DNA of 64,000 nt from DATCJA01 sp963734635 (GTDB lineage: Bacteria > Acidobacteriota > Vicinamibacteria > Vicinamibacterales > UBA2999). A program made the position numbers and the translations under genes. Position 1 is the first letter of the stretch, and each line of letters begins with the position of its first letter. The stretch covers positions 310,001 to 374,000 of the forward strand of contig CAVTIA010000010.1 in assembly GCA_963734635.1 (NCBI GenBank). The letters are read 5' to 3'. Under the pieces are notes generated by a model. The model worked only from the letters and a program-made list of their open reading frames with translations, was not told the origin of the DNA and made no database searches. This document shows, piece after piece, positions 52,842-63,124 of the stretch.

Positions 52842-55232
52842 ATGATCCGTTCCGTCGCTGTTCTCGGCGCCGGCACGATGGGCTCGCAGATTGCCGCCCA
52901 TTTCGCCAACGCAGACACGCCGGCGCTCCTGCTCGACGTCACCGCCGATGCCGCCCGGCAGGGGTTGGAGCGCGCCCGCAAGCTCAAACCCGACCCGTTC
53001 TTCACGCCCGATACGTGGCGACTCGTCACAACGGGCAGTTTCGACGCGGATCTGAATCGCATCCACGACTGCGACTGGATCATCGAAGCGGTCGTTGAGC
53101 AAGTCGACATCAAGCACGCACTGCTGCAGCGGGTTGATACCGCGCGGCGACCTGGCTCGATTGTCAGCTCAAACACCTCGGGTATTCCGATTGCGGCGCT
53201 CGCCGAAGGGCGCAGCGACGACTTTCGAAAGCACTGGCTGGGCACACACTTCTTCAACCCGCCTCGATATCTGCGTCTGCTCGAAGTAATTCCGACGCCG
53301 GAAACCTTGCCGGAGGTCGTGAACACGGTGGCGCAGTTTGCGGACCACCGTTTGGGCAAAGGCGTCGTGATTGCCAAGGACTCGCCGAATTTCATCGGCA
53401 ATCACATCGGCCTCTACGCATTCATGCGCACACTCGCAAAGGTAGCAGCAGGCGAGTACACGATCGAGGAGGTCGATGCCATTACCGGGCCACCGCTCGG
53501 ACGTCCCAAGAGCGCAACCTTCCGGACGATGGATATTGCGGGCCTCGACGTGCTGGGTCACGTGGTAGGAAATCTTCGCGTTCGGCTGGGTGACAATCCG
53601 GGCAGCGACGTGTGGTCGGTGCCACCCTTCGTCGTCCGCATGCTCGAGCGGGGCATGACAGGCGAGAAGGCAGGCCAGGGCTTCTACAGGCGCGAGAAAG
53701 ACACGACCGGCGAGTCGCAGATTCTGACGCTCGATCCCGCGACGTTGACCTACCGTCCGCGACAGCACCCGCGCTTGCCGTCAATCGACGCGGGGGCATC
53801 AATCAACGACGTTCGCGAGCGCGTGCGTACGCTGTTCGGATCCTCTGATAAAGCCGGCCGTTTCTTACGTGACACCCTCGCGCCGACCCTTGTGTACACA
53901 GCCATGGTCGCGCCTTCCATCGCGCATTCCCCTGACGATGTGGACAGGGTCATGCGGTGGGGCTTCGGCTGGGAGCTGGGGCCGTTCGAGCTGATCGACG
54001 CGATCGGCGTTGAGCGGCTGCTCGATGCGGTCCGCGAAACGAGTCCGGATCTGCTACGCGGTCCGGCTAAAGCCGGAAACCACGTACAAGACGGTCCGGC
54101 TAAAGCCGGACACTACGTACACGAAGGCGGAGCCAAAGAGGGGGAAGCGCTCCCGCCGCTCATCGAAGAGGCGCTGAAACGCGGCGGTCGTGTGCGGCAG
54201 ACCGCCGTGCTCCCTCCCGCCGCGCCAGACCTCCAGATTCTGCGCAGCGCAAAAGAGCGTTCCGGCGTCGTCAAGAAGAATGCGGGCGCCAGCCTGGTGG
54301 ATCTCGGCGACGGCGTTCTCTGCGTCGAGTTCCACTCGAAGATGAACGTTGTCGGCGGCGACACCATTCAGATGCTGCAGGCGGGCGTTCGCGAGGCGGA
54401 GCGCAATTTCGCGGCGCTCGTAGTCGGCAACGAAGCCCAGAACTTCTCGGCGGGTGCCAATTTGATGCTGCTTCTTCTCGAGGCGCAGGAAGGCAACTGG
54501 GAGGACATCGACGCGATGGTACGCGCGTTTCAGCAGGCGACCATGTCGCTGCGGTTCGCAGGCGTGCCGGTCGTGGTGGCACCCGCGGGGCTCACGTTGG
54601 GCGGCGGGTGCGAGATTTCGCTTCACGGCGATCGCGTACACGCCGCCGCCGAAACCTATATGGGCCTCGTCGAGGTCGGCGTAGGACTGATCCCGGCTGG
54701 CGGCGGGACCAAGGAAATGGTTGCCCGCGCGATAGAAAACGCGCCGCCCGGCACAACCGACTGGCTTCCCCCCGTGCAGCGCGCGTTCGAGACGATCGCA
54801 TTTGCCAGGGTCTCGTCCTCCGCCCCGGACGCGCAACGGCTGGGCTACCTTCGCCCAATCGACTCGTTCACCATGAACGTTGAGCGATTGCTCTCGGACG
54901 CAAAGGCACGAGCCCTGCAACGAGTCAAAGAGGGCTACCACCCGCCGCTGCCGCGTACGAACATTCCGGTGGGCGGAGACGCGGTGCTCGCACCGTTGAA
55001 GCTGGGCATTCATCTCGCGTGGCGGGCGGGTCGAATCAGCGATCACGACGCGGTGGTCGGGCGCAAGCTCGCGACGGTCATGGCGGGCGGGCAGTTGCCG
55101 CATGTCTCGACCGCCACCGAGCAGGAGCTTCTCGATCTCGAACGCGAGGCGTTTCTGGCTCTGGTAGGCGAGCGAAAGACACTGGAGCGAATACAGCACA
55201 CATTGAAGACCGGAAAGCCACTTCGAAATTAG
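52842..55232 (+). CDS. Fused 3-hydroxyacyl-CoA dehydrogenase / enoyl-CoA hydratase (FadB/FadJ type)
   Basis: 796 residues from the ATG at 52842; the frame from 52719 runs through the heptamer array. The HAD part comes first: Rossmann SVAVLGAGTMGSQIAAHFANA, HFFNPPRYLRLLEVIPT (catalytic His), GHVVGNLRVRLGDN. The crotonase part follows (about 480-790) with PAGLTLGGGCEISLHGDR and MGLVEVGVGLIPAGGGTKEM (Glu). The HAD-first order matches a recognised bacterial variant. The interdomain linker (about 406-428) contains two tandem 11-residue copies (GPAKAG-type) encoded by the palindromic 33-bp repeat. Catalyses two beta-oxidation steps. Confidence 0.93.
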   Translation: MIRSVAVLGAGTMGSQIAAHFANADTPALLLDVTADAARQGLERARKLKPDPFFTPDTWRLVTTGSFDADLNRIHDCDWIIEAVVEQVDIKHALLQRVDTARRPGSIVSSNTSGIPIAALAEGRSDDFRKHWLGTHFFNPPRYLRLLEVIPTPETLPEVVNTVAQFADHRLGKGVVIAKDSPNFIGNHIGLYAFMRTLAKVAAGEYTIEEVDAITGPPLGRPKSATFRTMDIAGLDVLGHVVGNLRVRLGDNPGSDVWSVPPFVVRMLERGMTGEKAGQGFYRREKDTTGESQILTLDPATLTYRPRQHPRLPSIDAGASINDVRERVRTLFGSSDKAGRFLRDTLAPTLVYTAMVAPSIAHSPDDVDRVMRWGFGWELGPFELIDAIGVERLLDAVRETSPDLLRGPAKAGNHVQDGPAKAGHYVHEGGAKEGEALPPLIEEALKRGGRVRQTAVLPPAAPDLQILRSAKERSGVVKKNAGASLVDLGDGVLCVEFHSKMNVVGGDTIQMLQAGVREAERNFAALVVGNEAQNFSAGANLMLLLLEAQEGNWEDIDAMVRAFQQATMSLRFAGVPVVVAPAGLTLGGGCEISLHGDRVHAAAETYMGLVEVGVGLIPAGGGTKEMVARAIENAPPGTTDWLPPVQRAFETIAFARVSSSAPDAQRLGYLRPIDSFTMNVERLLSDAKARALQRVKEGYHPPLPRTNIPVGGDAVLAPLKLGIHLAWRAGRISDHDAVVGRKLATVMAGGQLPHVSTATEQELLDLEREAFLALVGERKTLERIQHTLKTGKPLRN
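54059..54124 (+). repeat. Two tandem 33-bp palindromic repeat units inside a coding sequence
   Basis: Unit 1 is 54059-54091 and unit 2 is 54092-54124. Both begin CGGTCCGGCTAAAGCCGG and end ACGTACA-GA. The 33-bp length equals 11 codons, so the frame is kept; the encoded peptide repeats GPAKAGNHVQD / GPAKAGHYVHE. The same sequence occurs between genes at 13066-13093 in the opposite orientation. It lies in the linker between two enzyme domains, the place most tolerant of insertion. Confidence 0.8.
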
Positions 55233-55234
55233 CA

Positions 55235-56044
55235 ATGAAGATCGTCGACCGTGGGGGAGGCACGCCCGTCGTCGTGATCCCTGGAGCACAGGGCCGATGG
55301 GAGTGGATGAAGCCGGCCATTGATGCGCTGGCACAACGGTGCCGTGTGATCACGTTCTCACTGGCCGATGAACCATCGGCTGCCGCCCCATTCGACCCGC
55401 AGCGAGGGTTCTGGTGCTATGTGGACCAGGTACGCGACGCGCTCGATGCGGCAGGCGTCGATCGTGCCGCGATCTGCGGAGTGTCTTACGGCGGGTTGAT
55501 TGCCGCAGTATTCGCCGCCCGCTATCCCGACCGCGCCTCGTCGCTGGTGCTCGTTTCGGCGATGCCCCCCTCCTGGACGCCCGATCGACGTGTGCAGTTT
55601 TTCTTGCGGGCACCGCGACTTCTGGCGCCGTTGTTCGTCATTTCGTCGCTGCGGCTGTACACCGAGATCGCAGCCGCCAGCCAGAGTGCTGCAAGTGGGG
55701 TCCGGGCCGCTCTTGGCCACGCCTGGCGCGTCGTTGGTCATATGTTGTCGCCGCGGAGAATGGCTCGTCGGGTTCGATTTCTTGCGTCGGTGGACCTTCC
55801 GAAGGAGGTTGCCGGTGTGACATTGCCGACGCTTGTTGTGACCGGTGAGCCGCGGTTGGATCTGATCGTGCCGGTGCGCGCCACCCGTGAATACAGCGCG
55901 TTATGGCCGAAGGCGCGGGTCGAGATGATCGCGAATACTGGCCATCTGGGACTCATCACACGGCCCGAGACGTTTGCGTCGATCGTGGTTCCGTTTGCCG
56001 AGCGTGCCGAGTGGGACGACTCGCGGAGCAGGCGTCTTGGCTGA
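55235..56044 (+). CDS. Alpha/beta-hydrolase
   Basis: 269 residues from the ATG at 55235; the frame from 55019 is a shadow of the previous gene. Alpha/beta hydrolase fold with VVVIPGAQGRWEWMKPAIDAL, nucleophile elbow GVSYGGLIAAVFAARYP (Ser about 90), LPTLVVTGEPRLDLIVP and the catalytic His near ANTGHLGLI. Esterase, lipase or CoA-thioesterase-like activity is possible; being inside a beta-oxidation cluster it may act on acyl esters. Starts 2 bp after the fused gene. Confidence 0.78.
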   Translation: MKIVDRGGGTPVVVIPGAQGRWEWMKPAIDALAQRCRVITFSLADEPSAAAPFDPQRGFWCYVDQVRDALDAAGVDRAAICGVSYGGLIAAVFAARYPDRASSLVLVSAMPPSWTPDRRVQFFLRAPRLLAPLFVISSLRLYTEIAAASQSAASGVRAALGHAWRVVGHMLSPRRMARRVRFLASVDLPKEVAGVTLPTLVVTGEPRLDLIVPVRATREYSALWPKARVEMIANTGHLGLITRPETFASIVVPFAERAEWDDSRSRRLG

Positions 56045-56659
56045 CCGCGTCCGCGAGATTCCCGGATCTTCCGGGCCACTGGAGGCGCTCGTCGATATGC
56101 CCGTCGACCCTCCGCGTGTCGCCGTTGTATTCGCCCATCCACTGCCGACTGCGGGTGGAACGATGCACACCAAGGTGGTGTTCCAGTGCGCCAAAGCACT
56201 GACCCGGATTGGCGCGGTGGTGCTGCGCTTCAACTTTCGGGGTGTCGGTTCGAGCGCAGGCACCTGGGACAACGGTCGGGGCGAAATGGACGACTATCGG
56301 GCGGCCATCGCGTACATGGGCTCGCAATATGCGAATCTGGAGATCTGGGCAGCCGGGTTTTCCTTCGGTGCCTACGTCGCGACGACTGTAGGCGCCACCG
56401 AAGATCGGGTATGCGCACTGATTGCGATCGCGCCGCCCGTCGACAAGTACGAGTTTGGAGCCGTAAAGGTGTCGCCCAAGCCGAAGTTCATCGTTCACGG
56501 CGAGCGAGACGAGCTCATTTCACTCGGGATGGTGCGTCATTTCTACGCACATCTCGCGGAACCGAAGGAGCTCATCGTTATCGACCGCGCGAACCATCTG
56601 TTCGAAGGTCAGGCCGCCGAAGTCGGGGATGCCTTGGCGGACCTGCTGGAGGACTTCTC

Positions 56660-56675
<16 letters not shown>
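56037..56675 (+). CDS. Alpha/beta-hydrolase of the small esterase/KANL3-Tex30-like type
   Basis: 212 residues from TTG at 56037, overlapping the preceding gene by 8 bases; the longer frame to 55974 would need more overlap. VVFAHPLPTAGGTMHTKVVFQCAKAL, FNFRGVGSSAGTWDNGRGEMDDYRAAIAYM, GFSFGAYVA (nucleophile elbow) and VIDRANHLFEG (His). Resembles the YfhR/DUF-type alpha/beta hydrolases with no lid. The substrate is unknown. Its 3' end overlaps the thiolase start by 16 bases. Confidence 0.75.
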
Positions 56676-57837
<1,162 letters not shown>

Positions 57838-57841
<4 letters not shown>

Positions 57842-57898
57842 GGCGGGCCCGCGGCAGCAATTTCAAGCACATGTAGGGCGGGTTGTTTGGACCCGCCG
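57838..57898. repeat. Duplicated GTAGGGCGGG-type repeat with GGCGGGT/ACCCGCC hairpin
   Basis: TGTAGGGCGGG occurs at 57838-57848, overlapping the thiolase stop codon, and again at 57872-57882. The second copy is followed by TGTTTGGACCCGCC, forming a 7-bp hairpin. It lies in the 70-bp gap before the acyl-CoA dehydrogenase gene. Confidence 0.5.
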
Positions 57899-57911
57899 GG
57901 ATGACGCTGAA

Positions 57912-59685
57912 ATGGAAATCGCAATGACAAGAGGCGGCGCGTGGCTGTTCGAGGACGCCACGGATGCCGACGTCTTCACACCTGAACGGCTGTCCGACGA
58001 ACACCGCCTGATGGCCCGCACGACGGACGAGTTCATCGACTCTGAGGTGCTCCCGAATCTCGAGCGTCTGGAGACCAAAGATTGGGCGCTCGCTCGGTCG
58101 CTCATTCACCGCGCCGGCGACCTCGGACTCCTCGGGATCAACGTGCCCGAACAGGTACGGTGGCGTCGACCTCGACAAGATCTCGTCACTCATCGTCGCG
58201 GAGCGGATTGCACGCGCGGCGTCCTTCGCAACGTCGTATGGCGGTCAGGCCAACCTCTGCATCGTGCCCATCGTGCTGTTCGGTACTGACGCGCAAAAGG
58301 AAAAATACCTGCCCACACTCGTCTCGGGCGAGGCGATCGGCGCCTATGCACTCAGCGAGGTGGGCTCGGGTTCCGATGCGCTCGCGGCCAAGACCAAAGC
58401 GACGCGCGATGCCGACGGCACCTGGCGGCTGAGCGGCGAGAAGATGTGGATTACGAACGGCGGCTTCGCCGACGTGATCATCGTCTTTGCGAAGGTCGAC
58501 GGTGAACATTTCACTGCCTTTATCGTTGAGAAGTCCTTTCCGGGAGTGAGCTCCGGGAAAGAGGAACACAAGATGGGCCTGCACGGATCGTCAACGACGC
58601 CGATCGTGCTGCAGGATGCAAGGGTGCCCGCCGACAACGTCCTCGGGGAAATCGGCAAGGGTCATAAAGTGGCGCTCAACACGCTGAACTTCGGCCGGTT
58701 CAAGCTGGGTGGCATGAGCGTGGGGGGCTGTCGGGCGGCGATCGCCGCGTGCGCTGTGTATGCGGTCGCGCGCAAGCAGTTCGGGCACTCAATCGCGAGC
58801 TTCGGCGCCATCAGGCACAAAATTGGCGAGATGACGGCGCGGACTTATGCGATAGAGAGTCTCGTCTACCGGACGGGCGGGTTGATCGATGCGGCGCTCC
58901 ACGGCAGTGGAGCATCGAACGGCGCCGCGGTCGCGCACGCATTCGAGGAGTACGCTGTCGAAGCCTCCATCGCGAAAGTGGCCGGTACCGAAACGCTCGA
59001 TTACGTACTCGACGAGAACGTGCAAATCCATGGCGGGAACGGTTTCGTCAAGGACTACAGCGCGGAGCGCTACTACCGCGATGCCCGTGTGAATCGCATC
59101 TTCGAAGGAACCAACGAGATCAATCGTCTGCTGATCCCCGGCATGCTGATCCGCCGGGCGCTCAAGGGCGAACTGCCTCTGATTGCCGCCGCCAAGCAGT
59201 TGCAGGACGAACTACTGGCTCCTTCGTTGACCTCTCGGACGACCGGCGACGAACAGTCTCTCGATGAAGAAATGCGAACCGTGGCGGCATTCAAGAAAAT
59301 CGCGCTGATGGTGGTCGGCACGGCCATGCAGACCTACGGACAGAAGCTCAACGACGAACAGGAGGTACTCGGCTATGCAGCCGATATCCTGATTGAGACC
59401 TACGCGGCCGAGAGCGCTGCCCTGCGAGCGCGTGCCGCGACTGTGACAGACCGGCAACGCGTCGAGCTCCACCAGGCAGCCGCGCGGTGCTACGTCAATG
59501 ATGCGGCTCAGCGCGTGGAGCATGCCGCCCGGAGTGGCCTGGCGGCGATGGCCGAGGGGGATAACCTGCGGACTCTTCTGGCAGCCCTGCGGCGGCTTAT
59601 GAAAAACACTCCGGTCAACACCGTGGAGCTGCGGCGACGGCTTGCGGACGCGACCTTCGACAGAGGACGATATATTTTCGACTGA
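57912..59685 (+). pseudogene. Acyl-CoA dehydrogenase (long, VLCAD-like), interrupted by a +1 frameshift
   Basis: The N-terminal frame (start 57912) gives FTPERLSDEHRLMARTTDEFIDSEVLPNLERLETKDW and GLLGINVPEQ. The frame is lost at CAGGTAC (58152-58158): deleting one G gives EQ-YGGVDLDKISSLIVAERIARAASFATSYGGQANLC, which then continues in the frame of the later ORF with FGTDAQKEKYLPTLVSGE, YALSEVGSGSDA, WITNGG, IHGGNGFVKDYSAERYYRDARVNRIFEGTNEINRLLI. Rejoined length is about 590 residues, normal for VLCAD-like enzymes with a C-terminal extension. Flavin enzyme for the first beta-oxidation step. Confidence 0.88.
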
Positions 59686-60302
59686 TGACTCAGCGTGTTC
59701 TTCTCATCGCATTGGCATTGGCGCTCGTTTGGCTATCCGCGTGCTCGTCCGGCCCATCGGCGCCTGACGATGCGGACTATGCTGATCGGCTCGCGGCGGC
59801 GCGCATCGCTAAGGACCAACAGTTCCGTGAGGCGTCCGATTCTCCAGTCCCGAAGGAGAAGCGCGACGCGCTCCTGCCCTTGCTCTACTTTCCCGTCGAT
59901 CCCGGGTATACCGTGCCCGCCGCGCTCAAGCTGTCCGACGACCGTCCTGTGTTCGAGATGCCGACCTCGACCGGAGCGTTGCGCAAAATGCAGCTCGTGG
60001 GCACGCTCGAATTCACATTCGCAGGCGAACGACGAAGCCTCGGTGCCTTCGTCGAGGACGGCACGCGGCAGATCACCAACCTCTTCGTTCCGTTCGCGGA
60101 CCTCACCACCGGCATGGACACGTACGCCGCCGGCCGCTATCTGGACATAGAGCCGACAACCACCGGCTACTACACGATCGACTTCAATCGCGCCTACAAC
60201 CCTTACTGCGCGTACAACGCTTCATACGAGTGTCCGTTTCCTCCGCCGTCCAACCGCTTGGATGTAGCGATTCGTGCGGGTGAAAAGGCGCCCGGCGCAT
60301 GA
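59685..60302 (+). CDS. DUF1684-domain lipoprotein
   Basis: 205 residues. Signal peptide with lipobox WLSAC (Cys about 20) marks a probable lipoprotein. The DUF1684 region shows LFVPFADLTTGMDTYAAGRYLDIEP and IDFNRAYNPYCAYNASYECPFPPPSNRLDVAIRAGEK, very characteristic. Function unknown. ATG overlaps the acyl-CoA dehydrogenase stop by one base (TGATG). Confidence 0.9.
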   Translation: MTQRVLLIALALALVWLSACSSGPSAPDDADYADRLAAARIAKDQQFREASDSPVPKEKRDALLPLLYFPVDPGYTVPAALKLSDDRPVFEMPTSTGALRKMQLVGTLEFTFAGERRSLGAFVEDGTRQITNLFVPFADLTTGMDTYAAGRYLDIEPTTTGYYTIDFNRAYNPYCAYNASYECPFPPPSNRLDVAIRAGEKAPGA

Positions 60303-61033
60303 CGTCGGCACTCCAGGCAATCGTCTTCGACTTCGATGGTGTCATCGCCGACAGTGAGCCGCTTCACCTCCGCGCATTTCAGAAGACGCTGCAGGAGCAG
60401 GGGCTCGAGTTGAGCACCCGCGATTACTACACCCACTACCTGGGTTACGACGACAAGGGGTTATTCGAGGCTCTCGCCAGGGATCGATCCGTATCGATGA
60501 GCGACGGTGAGGTCGCGTCGCTCGTCGCACGGAAAGCGACGGCACTTCAGGAACTGCTCCGCGACGAGCGCGTCCTCTTTCCGGGCGCGGCGGAGTTCAT
60601 CCGGGCCGCGGCAGAGGAGGTGCCGATTGCGATCGCCTCGGGAGCGTTGAGACACGAGATTCTGGATATTCTCGAAGAGGCGGGTCTTGGCGGGCTATTC
60701 GCCGCCGTAGTGGCGGCGGGCGACACTCTCCATAGCAAACCATCGCCGGCGCCATACCGGCTTGCATTCGAGCAGCTTCAGCGCAGCGCCGGCCATCTCG
60801 ACGCGAGGCGATGTGTTGCCATTGAAGACTCCCACTGGGGAATCGAATCGGCGCGGGGCGCGGGCCTTCGTTGCATTGCCGTAGCCACCAGCTACAGTCG
60901 CGAGGAGCTGCGCGGCGCCGAGTTTGTCGTCGACAGCCTCGGCCAGTTGACGGTCTCGATGCTGGATCGACTGTGTACGCAGCCTCGCAGCGAGTCAGCC
61001 GGCGGTGGGTTAGATGCGCAAGAATCTCGCTGA
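60299..61033 (+). CDS. HAD-superfamily phosphatase (beta-phosphoglucomutase-like)
   Basis: 244 residues. HAD motif I VFDFDGVIADSE (8-19), motif II near IAIASGA, motif III with HSKPSPAPYRLA and motif IV VAIEDSHWGIESARGAG. Capped type I (beta-PGM-like). It probably dephosphorylates or isomerises a sugar phosphate; the substrate is unknown. Start overlaps the DUF1684 stop by four bases (ATGA). The tail extends 20 bases into the next gene. Confidence 0.88.
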   Translation: MTSALQAIVFDFDGVIADSEPLHLRAFQKTLQEQGLELSTRDYYTHYLGYDDKGLFEALARDRSVSMSDGEVASLVARKATALQELLRDERVLFPGAAEFIRAAAEEVPIAIASGALRHEILDILEEAGLGGLFAAVVAAGDTLHSKPSPAPYRLAFEQLQRSAGHLDARRCVAIEDSHWGIESARGAGLRCIAVATSYSREELRGAEFVVDSLGQLTVSMLDRLCTQPRSESAGGGLDAQESR

Positions 61034-61895
61034 AGCGCTGGTCGCCGCCGTCAATGCGCCGGGCATCGATCTCGCCGCAGCGGCGCTCGTCATCGCACGG
61101 CTGGAATATCCGCGGCTCGACGCGTCACCCTACCTGGCACGACTCGACGCGATGGGTGCACAAGTCGGCCGGGAGATTGAGCGACACGTCGAGCAGACCG
61201 GGGACAGCTCGCTCCTCTGCCGAATACGTCGGTTCAATCAGTACCTGTTCGCCGACGAGCGGTTCGTCGGCAACCGCGATCGGTACGAGGATCCGCGGAA
61301 CAGCTGCCTCAACGAGGTTCTCGACCGTCGCACCGGTATTCCCATCACCCTTTCCGTTGTCTACATGGAAATAGGACGGCGCGCCGGACTTCGGCTCGAG
61401 GGCGTGAACTTTCCGGGTCACTTTCTCGTCCGCGCTCCGGAGCACAAGGTCGCTGGCCGCGAGAGCCGCCTGATCATCGACCCGTTCCACGGCGGGGCTC
61501 TGTTGTCGGAACAGGACTGCCGGCGCCTTCTGCAGAAGCACGTCGGCACTGAGGTGGCGTTCAGCCGGTCCCTGCTCGCGCCCGCGACCCGCGCTCAAGT
61601 CGTGGCCCGCATGCTGCTCAATCTGAAGCGGCTCTACGTACAGATGCGGTCATTTCCCCAGGCGCGCGATGCAACGGAGTTGCTGCTTGCCGTGACCCCG
61701 TCAGCGCTGGGCGAGCTTCGCGACCGAGGACTTCTCGCGTTCCATCTCAACGACATGACGAGCGCGCTGCGCGACCTGCAAACCTACCTGAAGCTCTCCG
61801 GCGTCGGCGACGTCGACAAGGAAACACGCGAAGAGCGACAGCAGATCTGGGAGCACGTCAAAACGCTTCGGCGCCGTATGGCGGGGCTGAACTAA
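61014..61895 (+). CDS. SirB1-family protein (transglutaminase-like fold plus TPR)
   Basis: 293 residues. N-terminal helices (LDAAAALVIARLEYPRLDASPYLARLDAMG), then the SirB1/DUF1498-type transglutaminase-like core (about 75-180) with RYEDPRNSCLNEVLDRRTGIPITLSVVYMEIGRRAGLRLEGVNFPGHFLVRA. A TPR-like C-terminal region (about 200-285; LNLKRLYVQMRSFPQARDATELLL, LQTYLKL). The family lacks proven activity. Strongly hydrophobic stretches are absent, so cytoplasmic. A terminator follows at 61951. Confidence 0.85.
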   Translation: MRKNLAEALVAAVNAPGIDLAAAALVIARLEYPRLDASPYLARLDAMGAQVGREIERHVEQTGDSSLLCRIRRFNQYLFADERFVGNRDRYEDPRNSCLNEVLDRRTGIPITLSVVYMEIGRRAGLRLEGVNFPGHFLVRAPEHKVAGRESRLIIDPFHGGALLSEQDCRRLLQKHVGTEVAFSRSLLAPATRAQVVARMLLNLKRLYVQMRSFPQARDATELLLAVTPSALGELRDRGLLAFHLNDMTSALRDLQTYLKLSGVGDVDKETREERQQIWEHVKTLRRRMAGLN

Positions 61896-61951
61896 CACGC
61901 CCTGCAGGAGCGGCCCGGACGCCGCAGCGACACCTGAGTCCGGAAACCGTG

Positions 61952-61972
61952 GCTTTTCGCCACGATTTTTTC
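61952..61972 (+). terminator. Rho-independent terminator after the SirB1-like gene
   Basis: CGTGGC-TTTTC-GCCACG stem-loop followed by ATTTTTTC. It is the clearest intrinsic terminator in the window and ends the gene string that begins with the beta-oxidation genes. It lies 56 bp after the stop codon. Confidence 0.7.
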
Positions 61973-62075
61973 AACCCACCGCGGTTGTCACTCTCGTGCA
62001 TAATCTTGGCGGCACACGATTTCAGCGCAAACGGCTGATGTCGTCCCGCGGCCCTCTTTTTGCTGTCGTGTGTAC

Positions 62076-62081
62076 AGGAGG
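62076..62081 (+). promoter_or_regulatory. Ribosome-binding site fixing the start of the small secreted protein
   Basis: AGGAGG six bases before the ATG at 62088. It decides between this start and an upstream GTG at 62070, which precedes the site itself. Confidence 0.65.
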
Positions 62082-62087
62082 CTGTAT

Positions 62088-62552
62088 ATGCCCCGAATCG
62101 TCCTGCTTGGCGTCGTTCTCACCGCGGTATGCGTCCTGAATTCAAATGCCGCACCCGCAGTCCCTGCCGATCTGGTCGGCGTGTATCGCTGTGATGGCAT
62201 GAACCCGGATGGAAGTGCCTACCGAGGCGTCGTGGAAATTGCGAAAGTGAAGGAAACGTTCCGCGTGAAATGGACCCTGGACGATTCGGCCGTGATGGGG
62301 GTGGGCATCTACAGCAACAACATCCTTGCTGTGAGCTATTTCGGTGGCGCCCCCGCCGTCGTCGTGTACAAGGTCGATGGAGCCAAGCTGGTGGGCGAAT
62401 GGACGATGGGGGGAATCGAGGGGGCGGTTTACACAGAAACCCTCACCAAAACCTCCTCCGAGGCGCCCTCACTTGATCAACCTCGCCGCCAGGAGCCAGG
62501 CCGACAGGAACGTAATCGGCCACTGACACCGGCAGCGGGCGTGCAGCTGTAA
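62088..62552 (+). CDS. Small secreted protein of unknown function
   Basis: 154 residues. Signal peptide (IVLLGVVLTAVCVLNSNAA). The mature part has an alternating-strand pattern (LVGVYRCDGMNPDGSAYRGVVEIAKVKETFRVKWTLDDSAVMGVGIYSNNILAVSYFGGAPAVVVYKVDGAKLVGEWTMGGIEGAVYTETL), suggesting a small beta-barrel or lipocalin-like domain. The Gln/Arg/Pro-rich C-tail (about 125-154) is low complexity. I do not recognise a named family with certainty. It has its own ribosome site and stands apart, so may be monocistronic. Confidence 0.65.
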   Translation: MPRIVLLGVVLTAVCVLNSNAAPAVPADLVGVYRCDGMNPDGSAYRGVVEIAKVKETFRVKWTLDDSAVMGVGIYSNNILAVSYFGGAPAVVVYKVDGAKLVGEWTMGGIEGAVYTETLTKTSSEAPSLDQPRRQEPGRQERNRPLTPAAGVQL

Positions 62553-62576
62553 TTACGTACATCTGTCTGGCTGACA

Positions 62577-62599
62577 CCGGACAAGTGCGTCCTGTCCGG
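62577..62599. terminator. Hairpin between convergent genes (CCGGACA / TGTCCGG)
   Basis: CCGGACA (62577-62583) pairs with TGTCCGG (62593-62599), a 7-bp stem, in the 95-bp space between the converging secreted-protein and DinB genes. No strong U-run follows in either direction, so termination by this element is only likely. Confidence 0.4.
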
Positions 62600-62647
62600 G
62601 TTCGTCATGGGACGGACCCGGGCCCTCAGACCGTCACTTCTCAGGCC

Positions 62648-63124
62648 TCAATCCGGCCAGTTCCCGAGGACACGCCTCACGGCAACGAGCTGCCCCAGGT
62701 GATAGGCGTTGTGATCCGCGATGAGCAGTGCCTCCCGAAGATACGTCTGGCCTGTCCCATGTGGAATTGCAGCCAGGAGATCGAGACCGGGATCGGCGAA
62801 GAACTGCTTCAGCGCCTCCCGATCGCGGCGGAACGCGGCCACCGACCTTTCCCACGCATCGACGCCAGGCGGTTCTGGGGTCTTCGGCCAATAGTCGTCG
62901 GGCCACTTCATCTCGACGTAGTTAGGGTTGCGGCAGAAATCGAAGATGTCGTGCTGCGCAATCCTCATGTGCTCGAGGAGTTGCCACGGCGAATACGGCA
63001 AGCCCGGCGCCTGCCTGCCGCGCATATCTGACGGAATGTTGCTGACCGCAGCGTCGAAACCGACGTGCGCATCCTCCCAATCGAGCACGCGCAGAACGTG
63101 CACGCGATACGGGTTGTCGCTCAT
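62648..63124 (-). CDS. DinB-family protein (putative metal-dependent)
   Basis: 158 residues. Four-helix DinB fold, with the metal His positions at LLEHMRIAQHDI (about residue 51), and the C-terminal ADHNAYHLGQLVAVRRVLG (His about 138 and 142), the usual HxxxH/H triad of the family. Such proteins can be thiol-dependent transferases or damage-inducible; substrate unknown. Its start overlaps the M20 stop by four bases. Confidence 0.85.
   Translation of the reverse strand: MSDNPYRVHVLRVLDWEDAHVGFDAAVSNIPSDMRGRQAPGLPYSPWQLLEHMRIAQHDIFDFCRNPNYVEMKWPDDYWPKTPEPPGVDAWERSVAAFRRDREALKQFFADPGLDLLAAIPHGTGQTYLREALLIADHNAYHLGQLVAVRRVLGNWPD

Noticed and set aside
58152..58158. Programmed +1 frameshifting as the main explanation for the amidase and dehydrogenase
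   Set aside because: Neither site has a stop codon in the A site or a known slippery pattern, and the families do not use recoding. Kept only as an option in the findings.
61952..61972. Small RNA at 61.9-62.1 kb
   Set aside because: Only a terminator and a weak CATAAT box are visible; no clear promoter spacing or conserved structure.
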